Positions 17,183 through 25,991 of a stretch of 39,541 nucleotides of DNA are shown here, piece after piece. Below the pieces are notes generated by a model. It made no database searches. It was given only the letters and a program-made list of their open reading frames with translations, and was not told where the DNA came from. The stretch covers positions 1 through 39,541 of the forward strand of contig LUZK01000057.1 in assembly GCA_001603595.1 (NCBI GenBank), in the 5' to 3' direction. The translations under genes and the position numbers were made by a program. This stretch comes from Bacteroidales bacterium Bact_19 (lineage in GTDB: Bacteria > Bacteroidota > Bacteroidia > Bacteroidales > ML635J-15). The first letter of the stretch is position 1. Each line of letters starts with the position of its first letter.

Positions 17183-19756
17183 TTAACCACATTTAGAATA
17201 TCCACATTCAGAACAAATTATGCAACCATCCTGATATACCAAGGTATCTTCTTGTCCGCAACCCGGGCATTTATCTCCTTTTTTCGATGCCTTTGTTCCA
17301 TTAGGAATATATTTCCTAAGTGCACGTTCAACACCGTTTTTCCAGGTATTTATGTTATCGCTGTCGAGTTCAAGAGATGAAACCAATTCTACTACTTTTT
17401 CAATAGGCATTCCATGGCGTAAAACTCCGGAAATCAATTTTGCATAATTCCAATAAGTTTTATCGAACTGATGTGATAGTCCCTGGAAAGTTGTAGCATA
17501 ACCGTATTTATTTATATATTGGAAATCATATCTCGAAGTTCCGTCTTCAAGTCTTTCTTTAATAATTCTACCTTTTTCGACTGTAGATGGAATGTTTAAA
17601 ACATCTTCTTCAACTCTTCCTGTAAATATTTCGTAAGGAGTTCCATTAAGTAATCCGACAAAAGCAATCCATTTTTCTTTATTATTCTGGAATCTTACTA
17701 TATCTGCGTCAAGGACCTTAGGACGTTTACGCTCTATTTCCTGAGGTTTATTATTTTTTTCTGAAACTAAAACTCCGCTGCGAGAACCTTCTCTATAAAC
17801 GGTAACACCTTTACATCCCACTTTCCAGGCTTCGAAATAACATTCAGCTACTGTTTCTTCAGAAACATTTTCAGGCATATTAATAGTAACACTTATGCTA
17901 TGATCAACCCATTTCTGAATTCTGCCCTGCATCCTAACTTTATTGAGATAATCAATATCTTCAGCAGTTGCTTTTTGGTAAGGTGATTTTGCAACTATTT
18001 CATCGATTTTTTCGGATGGCAAATTCAATACCTCATCAACATTGTAACCATTGACTTTCAGCCAGGTAATGAACTTGTGGTGGAAAACTTTGTATTCTTC
18101 CCATTTATCGCCCTGATCATCAACAAAATCAACCCGTGCTTCAGGGTCATTCGGATTTACTTTTCTTCGACGTATGTAATAAACTCTGAATACAGGTTCG
18201 ATACCTGAGGTTGTTTGAGTCATAAGACTTGTTGTTCCCGTAGGAGCAATAGTAAGCAATGAAATGTTTCTTCTGCCCCAGGTTTCCATTTCTTTTACAA
18301 GTTCAGGATCGGCTTCTCTTAATCTGTTGATAAACGGGTTATTTTTTTCTCTTTGAGCATCATAAATACCAAAGAATCCACGTTCTTTTGCCATTTCAAC
18401 CGAAGAACGATATGCTTCTAAAGCAAGAGTTTTTTGTACTTCAACAGCAAAATCAACTGCAAGGTCAGAACCATAAGTAAGACCAAGAGCTGCTAACATA
18501 TCACCTTCGGCAGTAATTCCTAATCCGGTACGACGCCCTTCTTCAGCTTTACGTTTAATATTTTCCCATAACTTTCTTTCTACTCTCTTAATTTCTATAT
18601 CTTCAGGATCATTATTTATTTTATTTAAAATAGCATCAATTTTTTCCAATTCCAAATCTATGATATCATCCATCATTCTTTGAGCATAACGAACATGCTG
18701 TTTGAATTTATCGAAATTGAATTTTGCCTTAGGAGTAAATGGATTATCAACATACGAATATAAATTTATAGCCAATAATCTACAAGAATCATAAGGACAT
18801 AGTGGTATTTCACCGCAAGGATTTGTAGATACTGTTCTAAAACCTATATCGGCATAGCAATCAGCAACAGACTCTCTTATTATAGTGTCCCAGAAGAGAA
18901 TTCCCGGTTCAGCAGACTTCCATGCATTGTGTATTATCTTATTCCAAAGTTTTCTGGCATCAATTTCTTTTCTGAACTTCGGACTTTTGTCATCAACGGG
19001 ATATTGCTGAATGTAAGGCTTATTTTCTATTACAGCCTGCATAAAGTCATCGGTTATTTTCACAGATACATTTGCACCGGTAATTTTTCCTTCTGTAAGT
19101 TTAGCATCAATAAAGTCTTCGCTGTCGGGATGTTTTATGGAAACACTAAGCATCAATGCACCACGACGACCATCCTGAGCAACTTCTCTGGTAGTGTTGG
19201 AATATCTTTCCATGAAAGGAACAATACCTGTTGAAGTGAGTGCGGAATTTTTTACAGGAGATCCTTTAGGACGAAGATGAGAAAGATCGTGGCCTACTCC
19301 CCCCCTACGTTTCATTAGTTGTACTTGTTCCTGATCGATTTTCATTATGCCGCCATATGAATCTGTCAATTTTTCGTGACCTATAACGAAACAATTTGAA
19401 AGAGAAACTATCTGCATATCATTACCTATTCCGGACATAGGTCCTCCTTGAGGCACAAGATATCTGAAATCCTTCAGCAATTCATAAATGAGTTCTTCAG
19501 ACATTGGATTTTCATATTTGCATTCTATGCGATAGATTTCCCTTGCTATTCTCCTGTGCATATCATCGGGAGTAAGCTCGTATAAATTACCTTCTGAGTT
19601 TTTTAAGGCATACTTATTAATCCAAACGCGAGCTGCTAATTGATCTCCGTTAAAATAATCAGTGCTTGCTCTCATAGCTTCAGCATCACTGAAAATTTTT
19701 CTTTCCCCTTCTTTCGTTCTTAGTTCCTTTTCATTCATAATTTCATTACCTTGCAT
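17183..19756 (-). CDS. nrdJ: adenosylcobalamin-dependent (class II) ribonucleotide reductase
   Basis: This 857-residue enzyme makes deoxyribonucleotides using a radical generated from coenzyme B12, with or without oxygen. The thiyl-radical cysteine is C314 in NPCGEIPL. The redox pair is C122 (LSNCFV) and C325 (SCRLLAINL); the 11-residue gap from C314 to C325 equals that in Thermotoga NrdJ (C322 to C333). APTGTTSLMTQTTSGIEPVF is the conserved phosphate-binding region. The C terminus is a four-cysteine zinc-ribbon-like tail (CPGCG and CSECG) used in re-reduction. A later start at 19738 (MNEKEL) is possible. The gene stands alone with its own terminator. No cobalamin riboswitch or NrdR box is visible upstream. 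Confidence 0.96.
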   Translation of the reverse strand: MQGNEIMNEKELRTKEGERKIFSDAEAMRASTDYFNGDQLAARVWINKYALKNSEGNLYELTPDDMHRRIAREIYRIECKYENPMSEELIYELLKDFRYLVPQGGPMSGIGNDMQIVSLSNCFVIGHEKLTDSYGGIMKIDQEQVQLMKRRGGVGHDLSHLRPKGSPVKNSALTSTGIVPFMERYSNTTREVAQDGRRGALMLSVSIKHPDSEDFIDAKLTEGKITGANVSVKITDDFMQAVIENKPYIQQYPVDDKSPKFRKEIDARKLWNKIIHNAWKSAEPGILFWDTIIRESVADCYADIGFRTVSTNPCGEIPLCPYDSCRLLAINLYSYVDNPFTPKAKFNFDKFKQHVRYAQRMMDDIIDLELEKIDAILNKINNDPEDIEIKRVERKLWENIKRKAEEGRRTGLGITAEGDMLAALGLTYGSDLAVDFAVEVQKTLALEAYRSSVEMAKERGFFGIYDAQREKNNPFINRLREADPELVKEMETWGRRNISLLTIAPTGTTSLMTQTTSGIEPVFRVYYIRRRKVNPNDPEARVDFVDDQGDKWEEYKVFHHKFITWLKVNGYNVDEVLNLPSEKIDEIVAKSPYQKATAEDIDYLNKVRMQGRIQKWVDHSISVTINMPENVSEETVAECYFEAWKVGCKGVTVYREGSRSGVLVSEKNNKPQEIERKRPKVLDADIVRFQNNKEKWIAFVGLLNGTPYEIFTGRVEEDVLNIPSTVEKGRIIKERLEDGTSRYDFQYINKYGYATTFQGLSHQFDKTYWNYAKLISGVLRHGMPIEKVVELVSSLELDSDNINTWKNGVERALRKYIPNGTKASKKGDKCPGCGQEDTLVYQDGCIICSECGYSKCG

Positions 19757-20165
19757 AACTCAAATTTTTATTTTTCTCTTTTTCAATTGTTTAACAATAT
19801 CTTTTATCGGCTATTTTCGAAACACTAAATTAAATTAATTAAAAATATTATTTTTGATAGTTTATTAACATCAAATTATTAAAAAGTTAATATCATTCAT
19901 AATAGCCGTATTTTCAAGTAGTTGAATTTTTCCAAACTTTTTTTGAAAAATAAATATTAACTATTTGGATTACTTGTAAATACTAATATAAAAGCAGTTT
20001 TAAAAGATTTTTTTAACAATAATAAGTTAATTTTAGAGCATTTACAAAAAAAAATTTGGCAAAATTCTGTATATCAATATCTTATTTAAGTTTATTTAAA
20101 ATAAACAAATCTATATCATACTAAGAAATTCTAAAAAATATTTTTTCTAAAATATGAAAACATAT
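19757..20165. other. 409-base A+T-rich gap between nrdJ and waaA
   Basis: Both flanking genes are leftward. The gap is extremely A+T rich with many stop codons in all frames, and I find no small ORF, hairpin terminator or RNA gene. The only promoter-like string is TAGATTTG on the minus strand at about 20105-20112, some 350 bases from nrdJ. None of the conserved stems or boxes of a cobalamin riboswitch is present. Confidence 0.7.
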
Positions 20166-21404
20166 TCACATTAATGACATTTTATTTAATATTTTGAGTG
20201 TACTTTGTGCATTTTGTGAAAAATACATTTTTAATAAATTAGCTATATTTAATAGCTTTTGAGAATCATAAATGGTATTATTTATAATATTTACTAATTC
20301 TGTATAAGAATTAAATGAAAATGCAGCTCCCAGTTCTAATAATTGAATAGCTTCAAAAAACTTTTTATGATTTGGGCCAAAAACCACTGGTATTCCATAA
20401 ACAGCAGGCTCAAGAACGTTGTGAATTCCTTTTCCGAAACCACCTCCCACATAAGCCAAGCTCGCATAACGATAGACTTTGGATAATATTCCTATCGAAT
20501 CTATTATAATAACATCCGGCAAGTTTTCAATTGTTTTCAATTTACTTAATCTTCCGGTTTTAAGTTTTATGTTTTTTTCGATAAATAAAATATTTTCTTC
20601 GGTTACTTCATGGGGTGCAATGATGTATGAAAAATCATTTTTGTGTTTATTTATAAATTCAATAATAAATCTTTCATCTGCTCTCCAGGTGCTTCCAAAA
20701 ACCAAACATTTTTTGTCTAAACAATATTTTTCTAAAATTTGATTATTATAAGTTTCACGTGAAACGTCAATAACTCTGTCAATTCTTGTATCACCGGCAA
20801 CTAAAGTATTATTTATACCATGTTTTTTCAAAAGTACTTCTGAAAATTCATTTTGTACAAAAATTGTTTTAAAGCTTTTAAAAGCCTGAAGATAAAACTT
20901 GCCGTAAAATTTAAAGAAAATCTGATTTTCTCTGAAAACTGCACTGATTAAATAAGCAGGAATACTACGATTTTTAATTTCTTGCAGAAAATAATGCCAT
21001 ATTTCGTATTTAACAAAAATGGCAGAAACAGGATTTACAATATCAATGAACTTTTTCGCATTCGAAGGGGTATCAAATGGCAGATAAGTAACATAATCGG
21101 CATATTTATAGTTTTTACGAATTTCGTAACCGCTTGGACTAAAAAAAGTTACTAAAATCCTATAATTCAAGGATTTAGCTTCTATTTGCTTTTTTATAGC
21201 TTCAATTAAAGGTCTTCCTTGCTCAAATTCTCCGAGTGAAGCACAGTGAAACCAGATATATCGGGAATTTTCATCAATGTTTTGGCGAAGCAAAGTAAAA
21301 AGATTTCGTCGGCCTTTAATCATTTTGGCAGCTTTTTCATTAAATACAGCAGCTAACTTTATTGCAAGAAAGTAGGTACGAGTAATGATTTTATATAAAA
21401 GCAT
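20166..21404 (-). CDS. waaA: 3-deoxy-D-manno-octulosonic acid (Kdo) transferase
   Basis: This 412-residue GT30 glycosyltransferase adds Kdo from CMP-Kdo to the lipid A precursor at the inner membrane. The N terminus has a hydrophobic anchor (about 1-22). The catalytic-base motif is WFHCASLGEFEQGRP with E59. The C-terminal Rossmann domain shows APHEVTEENI and YVGGGFGKGIHNVLEPAVYG, which bind CMP-Kdo. Length fits E. coli WaaA (425). It is the second gene after an outer-membrane protein gene, with 3 bases between them. A parS-like palindrome sits inside the coding sequence at codons for VSRET. Confidence 0.96.
   Translation of the reverse strand: MLLYKIITRTYFLAIKLAAVFNEKAAKMIKGRRNLFTLLRQNIDENSRYIWFHCASLGEFEQGRPLIEAIKKQIEAKSLNYRILVTFFSPSGYEIRKNYKYADYVTYLPFDTPSNAKKFIDIVNPVSAIFVKYEIWHYFLQEIKNRSIPAYLISAVFRENQIFFKFYGKFYLQAFKSFKTIFVQNEFSEVLLKKHGINNTLVAGDTRIDRVIDVSRETYNNQILEKYCLDKKCLVFGSTWRADERFIIEFINKHKNDFSYIIAPHEVTEENILFIEKNIKLKTGRLSKLKTIENLPDVIIIDSIGILSKVYRYASLAYVGGGFGKGIHNVLEPAVYGIPVVFGPNHKKFFEAIQLLELGAAFSFNSYTELVNIINNTIYDSQKLLNIANLLKMYFSQNAQSTLKILNKMSLM
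20751..20766. other. parS-like ParB-binding site inside waaA
   Basis: AGTTTCACGTGAAACG contains the perfect 14-base palindrome GTTTCACGTGAAAC, the core of the chromosomal parS consensus TGTTNCACGTGAAACA; only the two outermost bases differ. On the coding strand it is read as Val-Ser-Arg-Glu-Thr within waaA, so the protein tolerates the site. ParB (Spo0J) binding here is inferred from the match. Confidence 0.75.
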
Positions 21405-21407
21405 GTT

Positions 21408-22166
21408 CTAATAATAATAGAATTTCTGAGGACTTCTTTTATAAAGCGGCAAAATCCAACCTGCTCTGATACCAAAAAGATAATCCTTATATAAATTATC
21501 ATCGCGTGACATTGTATCAAAATTATAATCTCTTCTGTTTTTGGTGAAAGCTTGATAAAATTCTAATCCAAAATAGAAGTTAATCATCCTTTTGTTGTCG
21601 AGGTATTGATATCCGATAAATTCTTTGAATGCCAATCCATTGCTTAATCTGTCGTAACCTTTTTTATAATCTCCAAGCACAGGAGGAGTATTATTATCCT
21701 TGTTTTCTATGTGAATTTTATGTTGTAAAATTCCGCTGCTCAGGTTGAAAAAAATTCCCGAGTTTGGATTGGGATTAAAAATATTAAACAAATAACCTGT
21801 TTTTACGCCTGCATAAAAACCTCTTTCACTTAAAGCAATTGTTCCATATTCACCATAGCGGTTGATAATATTTCCGCTCTGAGTCATTATCCCTTCAAGT
21901 ATGGATTCCCATCCTTTGACAATAGGACCAAATAGGTAACTACACTCGCCACCAATCATAAAATTAGATTTATGCTTAAAATTAACTCCTGCACCAATCA
22001 TCGAGGAAAATCCAAACCTATTTGCCAAATCGCCGGCAGGAAGATGAAATGAATAGTTAATCTCACATTGCAAAATGTTAATAGAAGAATCCGCGACCTG
22101 AGATTTTACTATGGAAGCAAATGCTAAAACTAAAAACGCTGATATTCGTATTTTACGTAATTCCAT
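21408..22166 (-). CDS. outer-membrane beta-barrel protein, unknown function
   Basis: This 252-residue protein has a signal peptide (about 1-22; ISAFLVLAFASIVKSQ) and alternating amphipathic strands rich in Gly, Tyr and Phe (MIGAGVNFKHKSNFMIGGECSY, GFYAGVKTGYLFNI, LFGIRAGWILPLY), as expected for an 8- to 10-stranded outer-membrane barrel. No named family is recognised. It leads a two-gene unit with waaA. A TAATTTTG string sits only 4 bases ahead of the ATG, which would leave almost no leader, so I do not annotate it as the promoter. Confidence 0.72.
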   Translation of the reverse strand: MELRKIRISAFLVLAFASIVKSQVADSSINILQCEINYSFHLPAGDLANRFGFSSMIGAGVNFKHKSNFMIGGECSYLFGPIVKGWESILEGIMTQSGNIINRYGEYGTIALSERGFYAGVKTGYLFNIFNPNPNSGIFFNLSSGILQHKIHIENKDNNTPPVLGDYKKGYDRLSNGLAFKEFIGYQYLDNKRMINFYFGLEFYQAFTKNRRDYNFDTMSRDDNLYKDYLFGIRAGWILPLYKRSPQKFYYY

Positions 22167-22344
22167 AATGCAAAATTAGAATTTTTTTGATAAACAATGA
22201 CATTATTCAAAAATTATTAACGCAGAATTAGTTTAAATATTTCCCGCAATGAATATAATTAAAAATGGATATTATTTTAATAGAGTTTGCCGATAAATAG
22301 TGTAAGATAAATTTAAAAATCTTTAAAATTTAGCTTCAAAAGTT

Positions 22345-22352
22345 TATATTTG
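22345..22352 (+). promoter_or_regulatory. -7 promoter box (TATATTTG) of ettA
   Basis: This exact TAnnTTTG match ends 22 bases before the ettA ATG, in a 208-base divergent gap otherwise without features. Confidence 0.55.
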
Positions 22353-22374
22353 CATAAACTATAAATTTATACAC

Positions 22375-24045
22375 ATGTGCGACGATAAGAAGATTATTTT
22401 TTCGATGGTGAATGTTAGTAAGGTTATTCCGCCAAACAAAACTATTTTGAAGGATATTTATCTTTCATTTTTCTATGGAGCAAAAATTGGAATAATCGGT
22501 TTAAACGGTTCGGGTAAATCAACTTTGCTAAAGATTATTGCAGGAATTGACAAAACCTACAATGGAGAAGTAGTTTTTTCTCCGGGTTATTCTGTTGGGT
22601 ATTTACCACAGGAACCTGAGCTCGATAACTCAAAAACTGTCAGACAAATAGTTGAAGAAGGCGTTGCGGAAGTTGTTCAATTATTACAAGAATACGAAGA
22701 AATAAACAACAAGTTTGCTGAACCCATGAGTGATGAAGAGATGGCGACTCTAATAGAGAAACAGGGAGAAATTACCGAAAAGCTGGATCATCTTGATGCA
22801 TGGAATCTCGACAGCAAACTTGAAAGGGCAATGGATGCTCTAAGATGTCCCGAACCGAATGCATTAGTACAAAATCTTTCCGGAGGAGAGAGTCGTAGAG
22901 TGGCACTATGCAGGCTTTTATTACAAGAACCGGATATTTTATTGCTCGATGAGCCGACAAACCATCTCGATGCAGAATCAATAACTTGGCTTGAACAACA
23001 CTTGCAACAATATAAAGGTACTGTAATAGCCGTCACTCATGACAGATATTTTCTGGATAATGTTGCCGGCTGGATATTAGAATTAGATAGAGGAGAGGGA
23101 ATACCATGGAAAGGTAATTACTCATCGTGGCTTGAACAAAAAACCCAACGTCTTGCCATGGAAGAAAAACAGGAATCAAAGCGTCGCAAAACACTTGAAA
23201 GAGAGCTCGAATGGGTAAGGATGGCACCAAAAGCCAGGCATGCAAAATCTAAAGCAAGATTGTCGGCTTATGAGAAACTTTTAAACGAAGATGTAAAGCA
23301 AAAAGAGGAAAGGCTGGAAATTTATATTCCGAACGGACCGAGACTTGGAGATAGAGTTATTATAGCCAACAATATTTCAAAAAGTTTTGATAATAAAATT
23401 TTATTTGAAAATTTCAGTTTTAATTTACCACCGGCAGGTATTGTTGGAATTATTGGTCCTAACGGAGCCGGAAAAACCACTCTTTTCCGTATGATTATGG
23501 GATTACAAAATCCTGACAACGGCACTATAGAAATTGGTGAAACCGTGAAACTCGGATATGTTGACCAACAACATGAAGAAATAGATCCGGAAAAAACTGT
23601 TTATCAAGTAATTTCAGGAGGAAATGAAATAATTCAAATAGGAGGGAGGTCAATTAATGCAAGAGCTTATATTGCAAGATTTAATTTTACAGGTGCAGAT
23701 CAAGAAAAAAAATGTGGTGTGCTTTCAGGTGGAGAAAGAAACCGACTTCATCTTGCCATGACATTAAAATCCGAAGCAAATGTTCTTTTACTTGACGAAC
23801 CCACTAATGACATTGATGTTAATACCCTACGTGCACTCGAAGAAGGTCTCGAAAACTTTGCAGGTTGTGCTGTTATTATTACTCACGACAGATGGTTTTT
23901 AGACAGAGTTGCAACTCACATAATAGCTTTTGAAGGTAATTCAAAAGTTGTTTATTTCGAAGGTACATATTCTGAATATGAAGAAAACCGAAAAAATAGA
24001 CTCGTTGATGTTCCACAAAAATTCAAATACAGAAAACTAATGTAA
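22375..24045 (+). CDS. ettA: energy-dependent translational throttle protein (ABC-F ATPase)
   Basis: This 556-residue cytoplasmic ABC-F protein has two ABC domains and no membrane segment. Domain 1 has Walker A GLNGSGKST, signature LSGGESRRVALCRLL and Walker B DILLLDEPTNHLD. A charged linker follows (around NYSSWLEQKTQRLAMEEKQESKRRKTLERE). Domain 2 has GPNGAGKTT, LSGGERNRLHLA and NVLLLDEPTNDID. In E. coli, EttA binds the ribosomal E site and gates the first peptide bond according to the ATP/ADP ratio. Length and the linker fit EttA rather than the longer Uup or antibiotic-resistance ABC-F types. The phosphatase gene follows after 2 bases and is probably cotranscribed. Confidence 0.94.
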   Translation: MCDDKKIIFSMVNVSKVIPPNKTILKDIYLSFFYGAKIGIIGLNGSGKSTLLKIIAGIDKTYNGEVVFSPGYSVGYLPQEPELDNSKTVRQIVEEGVAEVVQLLQEYEEINNKFAEPMSDEEMATLIEKQGEITEKLDHLDAWNLDSKLERAMDALRCPEPNALVQNLSGGESRRVALCRLLLQEPDILLLDEPTNHLDAESITWLEQHLQQYKGTVIAVTHDRYFLDNVAGWILELDRGEGIPWKGNYSSWLEQKTQRLAMEEKQESKRRKTLERELEWVRMAPKARHAKSKARLSAYEKLLNEDVKQKEERLEIYIPNGPRLGDRVIIANNISKSFDNKILFENFSFNLPPAGIVGIIGPNGAGKTTLFRMIMGLQNPDNGTIEIGETVKLGYVDQQHEEIDPEKTVYQVISGGNEIIQIGGRSINARAYIARFNFTGADQEKKCGVLSGGERNRLHLAMTLKSEANVLLLDEPTNDIDVNTLRALEEGLENFAGCAVIITHDRWFLDRVATHIIAFEGNSKVVYFEGTYSEYEENRKNRLVDVPQKFKYRKLM

Positions 24046-24047
24046 AA

Positions 24048-25973
24048 ATGAGTTTTTCTTATAAACAATTAGTTTCGATACTCTCATTTACTTTTTTGTT
24101 AATCAATGTATCATTGTCTCAAAATACATCCTACGATAGTTTAGCTCATATTACAATTTTTGGAAATGATTGCAGTAAATCAGCAGCATATTGCGATTTA
24201 GCATATTTGTATGTTGATTCCTTACCGGATTTATCGGCTTTTTATGCACAAAAAGCTCTGTATTACTCTGAAAAATGCGGTAATAGTCAAAATATTTCAT
24301 TTGCAAACATAATGTTAGGTACAAACTACCTTTTAAGGTCTAATTATAATTCAGCAATCGAATATTTCACTAATGCAGAAAAAATTGCCTTACAAGATTC
24401 AAATTACCAACAGTTGCACACAATTTATAATAATCTAGGTATTATTTTTAAAAATTTGAACAATAATTTTTTAGCTATAAAATACTATAGTAAAGGATTA
24501 GATTATTCATATTTATGCAATGATAAACAAGCTATTATACAATCACTAATAAATCTTGCAAATATAAATTATATCAATAAAAATTATGAGAAATCTCTTA
24601 ATTTATATTTTCAAGCACTGAAAACTTGTAATGAAAATCCTAAAGAAACAGAATATGAAATATCTACAATATTTAACAACATTGCAACAATCTTATTTGA
24701 AAGTGGAGAATTCTCAAAAGCTGAATATTATTGGAATAAAGCATTAGATTTCTTTATAAGAAATGACTTATACTATTATCAAGCAATAATTTATAATAAC
24801 TTATTTGAACTAAAATTTAAACAAAATAATATCTCTCAGGCAGAAAAGTATTTACAAATGGCGGAGATGATTTTTGATAAATATGATTACCTAGAGTCTC
24901 AAAAGAATCTTCACTTAACAGCTTATGAACTTTATAAATACATATCTAACTTTGAAAAAGCTCTTTACCATTATGAAAAATCAATGGATATTTCCCGTAA
25001 CATTGTAGATATTGAACTACGAAAAATTATAGAGGATATGAATGCTAAATATAAACTTGACAGCATCAAAACGGAATTAAAATCACAGGCTTTAATTTTA
25101 AAACATAAGGAAACAAGGGAAAAGTACATTAAAACAGTTACCATTTTTTTACTTGTCATAATTCTGCTTTTATTTTATATTGTACTTTCTAATAAATTAA
25201 ATATCAAAAGATTAAACAAATTAAATTATAAAATAAACATTGCACTGAGAGAAATAGAAAGCAATCTTGAATACTCAGAAAATTTACTTACTAAATTAAA
25301 GTTACCTGACAGAAATAATTTCAAATATAAATATTTTGTTTTCGATAGACCAAAAATGCAAATAGGAGGAGACTTTTATTATTGTGAAAGCAATGCCGAT
25401 TCGTCATATTTTATTTTAGGCGATAGTACGGGTCATGGTGTGTCAGCAGCATTTCTTACGGTAGTCTCATTAACTAATATTAAGAGGCTTATTTCTGAAA
25501 ATAAAAATCCTGCTGAAATTTTAAATTATGTTAATAATATATTCTGTCAAATAAGTGATTCGTCAAAAGCAAACGAAAGTCTATGTTTAACAATAACAAG
25601 AATTAGAGGTAATATACTTGAATATGCCGGATCGAAACAAAGAATGTGGAAATATAAATCAAATTCCGAACAAATTGAAGAATACAAGACAGATAATCAA
25701 ATCATTGGATTGGATAAAAGTTATGTATTTAATCTATATTTTACAGATATTTTGTCATCAGATCAAGTGTTTCTTTCAAGCGATGGTTTTGTTGATCAGT
25801 TTAATCATGACAGTACAGAAAAGATTAAATACAAACGTTTCAAAGAAATTTTAAAAGAATGTTCGAGTTTAGAAATTGAAAAACAAGCTGAGTTTTTGGA
25901 GAGTTTTTTTGAAAATTGGAAAGGTTCAAATGAACAAACTGATGATATACTTGTTGCAGGAATAAAAATTTAA
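24048..25973 (+). CDS. TPR-repeat membrane protein with SpoIIE-type PP2C phosphatase domain
   Basis: This 641-residue protein has a signal peptide (about 1-24; ending VSLSQ), a periplasmic tetratricopeptide array (about 45-315; for example NNLGIIFKNLNNNFLAIKYY and LANINYINKNYEKSLNLYFQAL), a coiled coil, one membrane segment (about 362-381) and a cytoplasmic SpoIIE/PP2C phosphatase domain (about 420-641). Metal-binding motifs are GGDFY (440-444) and GDSTGHG (458-464), with SSDGFVDQFN further on. Family members dephosphorylate serine on anti-anti-sigma (STAS) proteins in partner-switching systems; no anti-sigma kinase or STAS gene is in this window, so its target is elsewhere. It sits between ettA and mnmG with gaps of 2 and 18 bases. 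Confidence 0.9.
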   Translation: MSFSYKQLVSILSFTFLLINVSLSQNTSYDSLAHITIFGNDCSKSAAYCDLAYLYVDSLPDLSAFYAQKALYYSEKCGNSQNISFANIMLGTNYLLRSNYNSAIEYFTNAEKIALQDSNYQQLHTIYNNLGIIFKNLNNNFLAIKYYSKGLDYSYLCNDKQAIIQSLINLANINYINKNYEKSLNLYFQALKTCNENPKETEYEISTIFNNIATILFESGEFSKAEYYWNKALDFFIRNDLYYYQAIIYNNLFELKFKQNNISQAEKYLQMAEMIFDKYDYLESQKNLHLTAYELYKYISNFEKALYHYEKSMDISRNIVDIELRKIIEDMNAKYKLDSIKTELKSQALILKHKETREKYIKTVTIFLLVIILLLFYIVLSNKLNIKRLNKLNYKINIALREIESNLEYSENLLTKLKLPDRNNFKYKYFVFDRPKMQIGGDFYYCESNADSSYFILGDSTGHGVSAAFLTVVSLTNIKRLISENKNPAEILNYVNNIFCQISDSSKANESLCLTITRIRGNILEYAGSKQRMWKYKSNSEQIEEYKTDNQIIGLDKSYVFNLYFTDILSSDQVFLSSDGFVDQFNHDSTEKIKYKRFKEILKECSSLEIEKQAEFLESFFENWKGSNEQTDDILVAGIKI

Positions 25974-25991
25974 TAGTTTTGCAAGAAAAAA

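Noticed and set aside
19757-20165. Cobalamin riboswitch expected ahead of nrdJ
   Set aside because: I looked for a G+C-containing structured region and conserved B12-box-like strings on the minus strand; the gap is uniformly A+T-rich with none.
22367-22375. TTATACACA, another DnaA-box-like 9-mer, just ahead of ettA
   Set aside because: It is a single copy overlapping the ettA start codon region, without companions or an adjacent unwinding element. Not evidence for an origin.
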